Source: Nitrososphaera sp.
GTDB taxonomy: Archaea > Thermoproteota > Nitrososphaeria > Nitrososphaerales > Nitrososphaeraceae
Reading direction: 5' to 3'
Assembly: GCA_022545875.1 (NCBI GenBank)
Contig: JAKEIF010000045.1
Coordinates: forward strand, 1 to 8,886
Length of the DNA stretch: 8,886 nucleotides
Numbering within the stretch: position 1 is the stretch's first letter; the number at the start of each line of letters is the position of its first letter. This document shows, piece after piece, positions 1 to 3,975 of this stretch. The notes beneath the pieces are model-generated. The model ran no database searches and was not told the origin of the DNA. It was given only the letters and a program-made list of their open reading frames with translations. The position numbers were made by a program, and so were the translations under genes.

Positions 1-123
1 AATCCCGAGCTCAAGATCCCCGTCGTCAGGGCAATTGTGCCGGGGCTGGAGACTTTCAAGATCACAAAGTCAGTAATGGGCCTGAGGGCCAGGGCTTGTT
101 TTAGACAATGGCAAAGCCGATAA
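1..123 (+). CDS. ycaO: YcaO-family cyclodehydratase/thioamidation protein, C-terminal fragment
   Basis: An open frame enters from the left edge and ends at TAA 121-123, giving 40 residues with no start in the window. The residues NPELKIPVVRAIVPGLE, followed by a Met-Gly-Leu-Arg-Ala-Arg stretch, match the usual C-terminal end of YcaO proteins, which use ATP to activate a peptide backbone amide for cyclodehydration or, with a sulfur donor, thioamide formation. The ATP-binding part lies outside the window. The last 16 nt overlap the start of tfuA, so the two are almost certainly co-transcribed and translationally coupled. The TfuA partner points to the thioamidating subclass rather than azoline formation. 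The tail lacks the proline-rich C-terminus typical of azoline-forming YcaO enzymes. The family call rests on a short fragment plus context. Confidence 0.8.
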   Translation, partial: NPELKIPVVRAIVPGLETFKITKSVMGLRARACFRQWQSR

Positions 124-770
124 TATTTCTCGGTCCGTCCCTAAGCCACGAAAAGGCAAGGGCTATTATGCCAGATGCCGAGTACCGGCCGCCGGCAAAA
201 AAAGGCGACTTGTTAAAGCTGGCCACAGATCCTGATGTAAAATTAGTCGGCCTAGTCGACGGAGTGTTTCTGCAAGATTACCCGCCCACTCCTATCGAAG
301 TATACCAGCTTGCCCGCAAGCAGGGGGTAACTTTGGCAGGCGCTGCCAGCCTAGGTGCCCTTCGCGCAGTAGAGCTCGAGAAATTTGGTATGGTTGGCAT
401 CGGAACTGTCTTTAGGCTTTACAAAACGGGCAAGTTGAACGCCGACGACGAGGTGGCAGTCACCTTTTCTCCAGATGGTGACTATAGGCTTCAGTCGGAA
501 GCGATGGTTGACATCAGATACAATCTGTTCCTTGCCAAGAAAAAAGGGATAATTGGAAGAGAAACCAAGCAGGCTATTGCGCGGGTTGCAAAAGAGATCT
601 ATTTTCCGCATCGCAACTACCCTGACATCTTGGATGAAGCGAGACGGGTCTACGGCTCACTTGGCACCGAGCTCGACGCGTTCCAAGATTATATCTTGTC
701 CAACAGACAAAGCTTGAAAGAAAAGGATGCTATCCGGCTGATAAATTACCTTAAGCAGCGCGCCGGCTAG
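108..770 (+). CDS. tfuA: TfuA-like protein, partner of YcaO
   Basis: The 220-residue product is a full-length TfuA-like protein. Diagnostic segments are GPSL at residues 9-12, the DGVF stretch near 51-54, GAASLGALRA at 78-87, then the FGM-VGIG run and the DDEVAV motif near 113-118. TfuA proteins accompany YcaO. In methanogens the pair is needed for the thioglycine in methyl-coenzyme M reductase, and in some bacteria for thioamide-containing peptides; TfuA is thought to help deliver sulfide. The ATG at 108 lies inside the upstream ycaO, which ends at 123, so coupled translation is expected and no separate promoter or ribosome site is seen. The stop TAG 768-770 shares the palindrome CTAG with the stop of the convergent receiver gene. 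No substrate gene is visible in the window. Cytoplasmic: no signal or membrane segment. Confidence 0.9.
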   Translation: MAKPIIFLGPSLSHEKARAIMPDAEYRPPAKKGDLLKLATDPDVKLVGLVDGVFLQDYPPTPIEVYQLARKQGVTLAGAASLGALRAVELEKFGMVGIGTVFRLYKTGKLNADDEVAVTFSPDGDYRLQSEAMVDIRYNLFLAKKKGIIGRETKQAIARVAKEIYFPHRNYPDILDEARRVYGSLGTELDAFQDYILSNRQSLKEKDAIRLINYLKQRAG

Positions 771-1135
771 GGTTCTTCGATCACTGCGTTAATCTGCTTG
801 ACAAGGGCTGATATCCCGACTGGCTTTCTGACAAAGGCCCTGACGTCAATGTTTGGAAACATCTTTCTGAATTCCTCGTAATAGATCTCAAAAGCCGTCA
901 AGAAGCATACTTTGACAGAGGGATCCTTTTTCTTGAGTTCCCTGTAGAGATCAAAGCCGTTAATGTTGGGCATCCTGATATCGATTATCATGAGGTCGCA
1001 AGAGTTTGGCTTAAATGAAGAAAGGGCGAGCCGCGGGTCGTTGAATGTTTCGACCGCAAAGCCATTCTGCTCCAGTCCTTTCTTTAGGACGGCAGTAATG
1101 TCCGGCTCGTCGTCTACAATCGCAATCCTTTTCAT
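767..1135 (-). CDS. Stand-alone response regulator receiver protein
   Basis: The 122-residue product is a single CheY-like receiver (REC) domain with no output domain. The acidic pocket is D8, D9 and E10 (IVDDEPD), the phospho-acceptor is D52 in IIDIRMP, T80 sits in FLTA, and the conserved lysine is K104 in RKP followed by proline. All residues needed for phosphorylation are present. Such single-domain regulators act by protein-protein contact, often relaying phosphate or signalling to a kinase or transcription factor. No histidine kinase is visible nearby. The gene is divergent from the adenosyltransferase gene (96 bp between starts) and convergent with tfuA, with the two stops overlapping in CTAG. 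A TATA-like element on this strand about 28 nt before the ATG suggests a nearly leaderless message. Confidence 0.92.
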   Translation of the reverse strand: MKRIAIVDDEPDITAVLKKGLEQNGFAVETFNDPRLALSSFKPNSCDLMIIDIRMPNINGFDLYRELKKKDPSVKVCFLTAFEIYYEEFRKMFPNIDVRAFVRKPVGISALVKQINAVIEEP

Positions 1136-1160
1136 CCAAGATAAAGTTTGAAGAGTGCTA

Positions 1161-1166
1161 TTTTAA
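1161..1166 (-). promoter_or_regulatory. TATA-like element for the receiver gene
   Basis: Read on the minus strand, the sequence is TATTAAAATAG, with TTAAAA centred about 28 nt upstream of the ATG at 1135. That spacing places transcription initiation within a few bases of the start codon, as expected for archaeal leaderless genes. Confidence 0.5.
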
Positions 1167-1202
1167 TACGACGGTTGCTTGCTCTACGTTCAAGCCATAA
1201 TC

Positions 1203-1208
1203 TTAAAT
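1203..1208 (+). promoter_or_regulatory. TATA-like element for the adenosyltransferase gene
   Basis: TTAAAT, in the context AATCTTAAATCTTC, is centred about 26 nt before the ATG at 1232. The expected initiation point is the ATG itself or one base before it, which also argues against the GTG at 1226 as the start. Confidence 0.55.
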
Positions 1209-1231
1209 CTTCACGTACGCGATAAGTGAAC

Positions 1232-1792
1232 ATGAAGATCTACACCAAGACCGGCGACAAGGGAGAGACAGGGCTTATTGGTGGCAAGCGCGTGCTAAAG
1301 TCCGACCCCCGGATAGTGGCCTATGGCGCGGTCGATGAGCTCAACTCCAACATCGGCCTTGCCATGGCGTTCTTGTCAAAGCATGAACGTCTTCAGGATC
1401 TCACTGAGATCCTGACACGGATCCAGAGCGACCTCTTTGTACTTGGCTCGGACTTGGCTGATCCCATTTATCCAAACAACCAGACCAAGACACCTCGTGT
1501 CAACGATAAGATGGCGTCGGCGCTAGAGCCGGTAATAGACAAGTTCGAGCAAGAGCTCGATCCAATTACATTTTTCATTCTGCCAGGCGGCACTGTTGAA
1601 TCCGCGCTACTTCATCAATGCCGGGGGGTGGCAAGGAGAGCCGAGACAAATGTCGTTACGCTGTCAAATGTCGAATCAATTAACCCTGCTACTCGCGTGT
1701 ATCTCAACAGACTATCTGATTTTCTGTTTGTCGCGGCGCGCTTGGCGAACAAAAGGATTGGAACGCCTGACGTAGCCTGGCGAAGTGGATAA
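1232..1792 (+). CDS. pduO: ATP:cob(I)alamin adenosyltransferase, PduO type
   Basis: The 186-residue product transfers the adenosyl group of ATP to cob(I)alamin, making adenosylcobalamin. The PduO-type signatures are all visible: ATP-binding TKTGDKGETGL at residues 5-15, YGAVDELNS at 31-39, FILPGG at 115-120, CRGVARRAE at 130-138 and YLNRLSDFLFVAAR at 157-170. These cover the known nucleotide-binding Arg/Glu and cobalamin-site Asp positions. Length is normal for the family. I choose ATG 1232 over GTG 1226 because the residues MKIYTKTGD match the family N-terminus and the TATA spacing fits. In ammonia-oxidising archaea the cofactor would serve methylmalonyl-CoA mutase of the hydroxypropionate/hydroxybutyrate carbon-fixation cycle; that role is inferred. 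The enzyme is cytoplasmic and expected to be a trimer. Confidence 0.93.
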   Translation: MKIYTKTGDKGETGLIGGKRVLKSDPRIVAYGAVDELNSNIGLAMAFLSKHERLQDLTEILTRIQSDLFVLGSDLADPIYPNNQTKTPRVNDKMASALEPVIDKFEQELDPITFFILPGGTVESALLHQCRGVARRAETNVVTLSNVESINPATRVYLNRLSDFLFVAARLANKRIGTPDVAWRSG

Positions 1793-1800
1793 CGAAGGCC

Positions 1801-1806
1801 TTAATT
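1801..1806 (+). promoter_or_regulatory. Weak TATA-like element before the acetyltransferase gene
   Basis: TTAATT, just after the adenosyltransferase stop, would start transcription near 1830, about 10 nt before ATG 1840. The motif is weak; read-through from the upstream gene is equally possible. Confidence 0.3.
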
Positions 1807-1839
1807 CTGTAAGACCACTTGAATCATGACGATCCGCTA

Positions 1840-2358
1840 ATGCATTTTCAAATCTTGGATTATCAGGGAACAAGCGAGGAAGATTCAGAAATTACATTAT
1901 TGTTGACCCGCGTTTTTGTGGAAGAGGGATTCACGGACAAGTCAGACGCGGAGACCATGTTCACGCCTACCGGGGTGCGAAGACGCGGTGACATCATACT
2001 CGCCAAGTCAATAGCTGGAAAACTTCTCGGCATGATTATCTTTGTTCCCTCCACGAGTCCAGCCCGCCAGATAGCAGATATAGATGAAGCTGAAATTCAC
2101 TTATTGGCTGTCCATCCAGAAGCGCGCGGCCAAGGTGTTGCATCGCGTCTAATATTGCTCTGCGAGCAGCGGGCTATATCGTATGGGTATTCCAAGATGG
2201 TGCTTTCGACCCAACAAACGATGAAACAAGCTCATCAGGTTTACAAATCACAGGGCTACCGGCGTAATTCTGCACGAGACTGGTCGAACACAGGAACAAA
2301 CAAGGTCTTTAATGTCTATGAGAAAGCGCTTGGAAACCAGAGTAAAGACACTCTTTGA
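1840..2358 (+). CDS. GNAT-family N-acetyltransferase
   Basis: The 172-residue product is a GNAT acetyltransferase, which transfers acetyl from acetyl-CoA to an amine. Motif A is clear at residues 85-104: a beta strand (EIHLLAV), then HPEARGQGVASRL carrying the acetyl-CoA pyrophosphate loop R/Q-x-x-G-x-G/A pattern. Motif B follows near 131-140 (AHQVYKSQGY), with the usual aromatic residue at Y135 or Y140. The substrate cannot be told from sequence. A TTG at 1819 in the same frame would add seven residues, but ATG 1840 is preferred because it is canonical and lies just after the expected transcription start. The gene stands alone, 47 nt after the adenosyltransferase gene. Its stop TGA lies at the left edge of a perfect dyad at 2357-2373. 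Confidence 0.85.
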   Translation: MHFQILDYQGTSEEDSEITLLLTRVFVEEGFTDKSDAETMFTPTGVRRRGDIILAKSIAGKLLGMIIFVPSTSPARQIADIDEAEIHLLAVHPEARGQGVASRLILLCEQRAISYGYSKMVLSTQQTMKQAHQVYKSQGYRRNSARDWSNTGTNKVFNVYEKALGNQSKDTL

Positions 2359-2373
2359 CGTGAATTACACGTC
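2357..2373. repeat. Perfect inverted repeat at the acetyltransferase stop codon
   Basis: GACGTG-AATTA-CACGTC is a 6-bp perfect dyad with a 5-nt spacer that overlaps the last bases of the acetyltransferase stop codon. It could fold as a 3'-end hairpin or be a protein-binding site. No U-run follows, so a classical terminator is not supported. Confidence 0.4.
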
Positions 2374-2446
2374 GATCCCTCTGCGAGACCGTCATAACTT
2401 GTCATAAAGTTGGTTGAAGCAATTTTCCGTACGATAGTATGCGGAT

Positions 2447-2463
2447 CTTTACTATCAGTAAAG
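2447..2463. repeat. Perfect 7-bp dyad in the intergenic region
   Basis: CTTTACT-ATC-AGTAAAG is a perfect 7-bp inverted repeat with a 3-nt centre, inside the 223-nt stretch without a called gene between the acetyltransferase gene and the small membrane-protein gene. Its size and tight centre resemble a binding site for a dimeric regulator more than a terminator. The rest of 2359-2581 shows no tRNA or repeat array, and no open frame except the possible upstream extension of the next gene. Confidence 0.4.
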
Positions 2464-2544
2464 CTGTGTCATCAATTCCGGTCAATGAGAACAGAATTGT
2501 AATACGTGGATTCTTCTATCCCGTAGTTGCAATTACACGCTAAG

Positions 2545-2552
2545 CTTAAAAT
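2545..2552 (+). promoter_or_regulatory. TATA-like element inside the upstream extension of the small membrane-protein gene
   Basis: CTTAAAAT is a good archaeal TATA-like match. The usual spacing predicts transcription from about 2575, a few bases before the TTG at 2582. This supports the shorter gene start. If the longer Cys-containing form is real, the match is coincidental coding sequence. Confidence 0.35.
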
Positions 2553-2581
2553 GCCCTGTTTGCGAAGGGCTGCCATCGCAT

Positions 2582-2755
2582 TTGGGACAAATAAACAACG
2601 TTTTCCTGATCGTCGCGATAACGGCCATCATGGCTATCGTGACGGCGGTGCTTGCATTTTTTGTAGATATGGTAGCGCCCACGTTTAACGGCAGTGCTAC
2701 CCAGACTGCTACTGACGCGGTCGCAATCGTAACCAAGTCCACGATTGGGCACTAG
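2582..2755 (+). CDS. Small single-span membrane protein, start uncertain
   Basis: From TTG 2582 the frame gives 57 residues: a short polar N-terminus, a strongly hydrophobic segment at residues 7-29 (NVFLIVAITAIMAIV onward) and a Thr/Ala-rich tail ending GH. I do not recognise a family. The frame is open upstream to a stop at 2486-2488, and the residues just before the TTG, from 2546, read LKCPVCEGLPSH: a Cys-x2-Cys zinc-knuckle-like motif exactly where a small protein would begin MKCPVC. The codon there is TTA, not a start, and no ATG, GTG or TTG exists further upstream in frame. Either translation begins at TTG 2582, or the original start was lost or is non-canonical (ATT 2510 is the only other weak candidate). 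Its stop directly precedes the promoter of the next gene. Confidence 0.5.
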   Translation: MGQINNVFLIVAITAIMAIVTAVLAFFVDMVAPTFNGSATQTATDAVAIVTKSTIGH

Positions 2756-2756
2756 C

Positions 2757-2762
2757 TTTAAA
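2757..2762 (+). promoter_or_regulatory. TATA box for the zinc-finger/HD operon
   Basis: TTTAAA lies just after the membrane-protein stop TAG 2753-2755 and is centred about 27 nt before ATG 2787, predicting a leaderless transcript. It is one of the clearest promoters in the window. Confidence 0.6.
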
Positions 2763-2786
2763 GTTAGGTGCCAACCATTTTCTGAT

Positions 2787-2927
2787 ATGGCAGACGTGAA
2801 TAAAGAAACTGGAGTTGCATGTCCCTATTGCCAATCCCGGTTCAAGGACAACGAAGAGCTGTCAAAGCACATCGACAGAATACATCATGGCTCGGGCCTC
2901 CTCCAAGGCGACTCGAGAAAATGGTAA
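2787..2927 (+). CDS. Tiny C2H2 zinc-finger protein
   Basis: The 46-residue product is essentially one classical C2H2 finger: C12-x2-C15-x12-H28-x4-H33, with F19 and L26 at the usual hydrophobic core positions and a short basic C-terminus. A single finger can bind nucleic acid weakly or mediate protein contact; the target is unknown. ATG 2787 is chosen over an in-frame GTG at 2745 because a TATA box sits 27 nt upstream and because 2745 lies inside the preceding gene. The last 7 nt overlap the start of the HD-domain gene (stop TAA 2925-2927, next ATG 2921), so the two proteins are translationally coupled and may act together. Single-finger mini-proteins of this kind are common in ammonia-oxidising archaea. 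Confidence 0.8.
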   Translation: MADVNKETGVACPYCQSRFKDNEELSKHIDRIHHGSGLLQGDSRKW

Positions 2928-3475
2928 AGGGGCGAGACCTAGACCCTTTTTTCCAGTCCGCGCTGAAGTTAAAGTCAATAAAGCGCGCCGGCTGGGTCTC
3001 AAAGGTAAAGGTGCAGGTCGCAGAGTCAGTCGCCGATCACGTATTTGCCACGTCTGCTATTGCGATGCTTCTGTCAGACATGGTCGGCCTTGATACTGCA
3101 CGAGTCATGAAGATGGCTGTGCTGCACGACTTGGCAGAATCAGTGGTGGGGGATTACATGCCCGGAGACGTTTCTGCAAATGAGAAAATGCAGCAGGAAA
3201 AAAAAGCAATGGATGGAATACTTGCCGGGCTGCCGGCTGCAATACGATCCGATTATTCAGATATCTGGTCAGAGTACCTTGACAACAAGACTGACCTGGC
3301 GCGGTTTGTGCACCGTATAGACAAGCTAGAGATGGCCATGCAAGCAAGCGCTTATGCGACACAGGGCTATGACAAAGAACTCCTCAAGCCGTTTTTCAAC
3401 TCCGCAAGGGCTGCTCTGGGCGACAGCGACGACATAGTCGGTCAGACTTTCGCCCGGTTCGCCGGTAACACATGA
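2921..3475 (+). CDS. HD-domain phosphohydrolase, HDDC2/YfbR-like
   Basis: The 184-residue product resembles the HDDC2/YfbR group of 5'-deoxynucleotidases, which dephosphorylate deoxynucleoside monophosphates with a divalent metal. Metal-site residues are in order: H40 in ESVADH, H69-D70 in AVLHDLAES, and D134 in HRIDKLEMAMQAS; E73 and D78 (VVGDYMP) match further conserved positions. N-terminal residues up to about 30 include the LKSIKRAGWV segment, typical for the family. A longer frame beginning near 2819 exists, but it translates the zinc-finger gene out of frame, so ATG 2921, just before that gene's stop, is preferred. Role: probably nucleotide-pool control, cytoplasmic. Substrate specificity is inferred from family only; other HD phosphohydrolase activities are possible. 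Confidence 0.85.
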   Translation: MVKGRDLDPFFQSALKLKSIKRAGWVSKVKVQVAESVADHVFATSAIAMLLSDMVGLDTARVMKMAVLHDLAESVVGDYMPGDVSANEKMQQEKKAMDGILAGLPAAIRSDYSDIWSEYLDNKTDLARFVHRIDKLEMAMQASAYATQGYDKELLKPFFNSARAALGDSDDIVGQTFARFAGNT

Positions 3476-3481
3476 TCTAGA

Positions 3482-3487
3482 TTAAAA
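3482..3487 (+). promoter_or_regulatory. TATA-like element for the C/D box sRNA candidate
   Basis: TTAAAA begins 7 nt after the HD gene stop. Using the spacing seen for protein genes in this window, transcription would begin at about 3511, exactly the first base of the GGCGATGA element of the sRNA candidate. No protein start lies at that distance. Confidence 0.45.
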
Positions 3488-3510
3488 GCTGGGATGCGCC
3501 AGTCTCATTT

Positions 3511-3570
3511 GGCGATGAAGAGTCTAGACGGAACTGACCTTTTGGAATGATTAGTTTTGCACTCTGAGCC
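3511..3570 (+). ncRNA. Candidate C/D box guide sRNA
   Basis: This 60-nt intergenic stretch has all the parts of an archaeal C/D box sRNA in order. Box C is GCGATGA (3512-3518; one mismatch to RUGAUGA), box D' CTGA (3534-3537), box C' ATGATTA (3547-3553; one mismatch) and box D CTGA (3564-3567). The D'-C' spacer is 9 nt, and guides of about 15 and 10 nt lie before D' and D. The ends GGC and GCC pair, and the pairing extends to TTGGC/GCCAA at 3509-3513 and 3568-3572. However, pairing right up to GATGA would compete with a normal kink-turn bulge. A TATA-like element at 3482-3487 predicts initiation at 3511. By the D-plus-5 rule the modified bases would pair with 3529 and 3559. Such RNAs guide 2'-O-methylation of rRNA or tRNA. 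No target was tested. Confidence 0.42.
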
Positions 3571-3587
3571 AAGTCTAGAAAAGACTT
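3571..3587. repeat. Inverted repeat just upstream of a TATA element
   Basis: AAGTCT-AGAAA-AGACTT is a perfect 6-bp dyad whose right arm touches the TATA-like TTTAAC at 3586-3591. A regulator bound here would block or position the transcription factors TBP/TFB, so it is a candidate operator. The left arm contains the TCTAGA that also occurs in GTCTAGAC at 3522-3529. Confidence 0.3.
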
Positions 3588-3591
3588 TAAC
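3586..3591 (+). promoter_or_regulatory. TATA-like element for the 107-residue protein gene
   Basis: TTTAAC is centred about 26 nt before ATG 3615, predicting a leaderless message. Confidence 0.5.
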
Positions 3592-3614
3592 GCCGGCGTG
3601 AACCTGTTATACCG

Positions 3615-3938
3615 ATGCAGTATTTCACTGCTCTCAAAATGGGCGAAAAGCGCGTCAAGGCGTCCCAGGAATTGCTGACGCGCTATACGGGACACGCGAT
3701 GCCGGCCCTTGCTCTCAAGGACAACAAGGATAACAAGTGGGAGCCAGTGGGCGAGGAAAATCTCTATGCTTTGGTAAAGGAAGATGCTGGGTACATGATC
3801 GCACTTTGCGACAGAAATGGGATAGCCAAATCCATTGCCCAGTGGTTCACAGAGGGCACCAAGGAAGAAATAGTCGCCAAGCTCAAGTCTGAACAGAACA
3901 TGCAGGAATACTTTGGTAAACTTTCGCTTCCGATATAA
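3615..3938 (+). CDS. Conserved-looking hypothetical protein, 107 residues
   Basis: I do not recognise this protein. It is 107 residues, soluble, mixed charge, with one cysteine and no signal or membrane segment. The N-terminus (MQYFTALKMGEKRVKASQELLTR) is basic and probably helical. The middle, near residues 45-75, reads like two or three strands (NLYALV, GYMIALCD), and the C-terminus (TKEEIVAKLKSEQNMQEYFGKL) is helical and amphipathic. This pattern suggests a small alpha/beta domain. The start at ATG 3615 is supported by a TATA-like element at the standard leaderless distance. It has an inverted repeat at its promoter and follows the sRNA candidate. The next gene has its own TATA-like element right after this stop, so the two need not be co-transcribed. 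Coding is supported by promoter, length and codon composition. Confidence 0.75.
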   Translation: MQYFTALKMGEKRVKASQELLTRYTGHAMPALALKDNKDNKWEPVGEENLYALVKEDAGYMIALCDRNGIAKSIAQWFTEGTKEEIVAKLKSEQNMQEYFGKLSLPI

Positions 3939-3940
3939 CC

Positions 3941-3946
3941 TTATAA
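3941..3946 (+). promoter_or_regulatory. TATA-like element for the LOR/SDH-family gene
   Basis: TTATAA, in the context ACCTTATAACT, starts 3 nt after the previous stop. It predicts transcription from about 3970, some 6 nt before TTG 3976. Confidence 0.45.
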
Positions 3947-3975
3947 CTCTGAAATCGTCTTACCGAAACGATACC

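Noticed and set aside
1226..1231. GTG 1226 start for the adenosyltransferase
   Set aside because: ATG 1232 matches the family N-terminus and the leaderless promoter spacing.
2551..2690. ATG at 2551 in a different frame (MPCLRRAAIAFG...)
   Set aside because: The peptide is short, rich in Arg/His/Gly and lacks coding character. The overlapping CPVC/transmembrane frame is much more convincing.
2533..2752. Two minus-strand frames of 68-69 residues over the small membrane-protein gene
   Set aside because: They are shadows of the plus-strand frame, which has the hydrophobic segment and GC-rich third positions. No promoter is seen on the minus strand.
2819..2920. Longer HD-protein start upstream of ATG 2921
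   Set aside because: It would translate the zinc-finger gene in the wrong frame. The extra residues are arginine-rich frame-shadow sequence, and the overlap of ATG 2921 with the TAA at 2925 is a normal coupled start.
3913..3975. TTG 3913 start for the LOR/SDH-family protein
   Set aside because: It lies within the preceding gene and upstream of the TATA-like element at 3941. The added residues do not resemble the family N-terminus.
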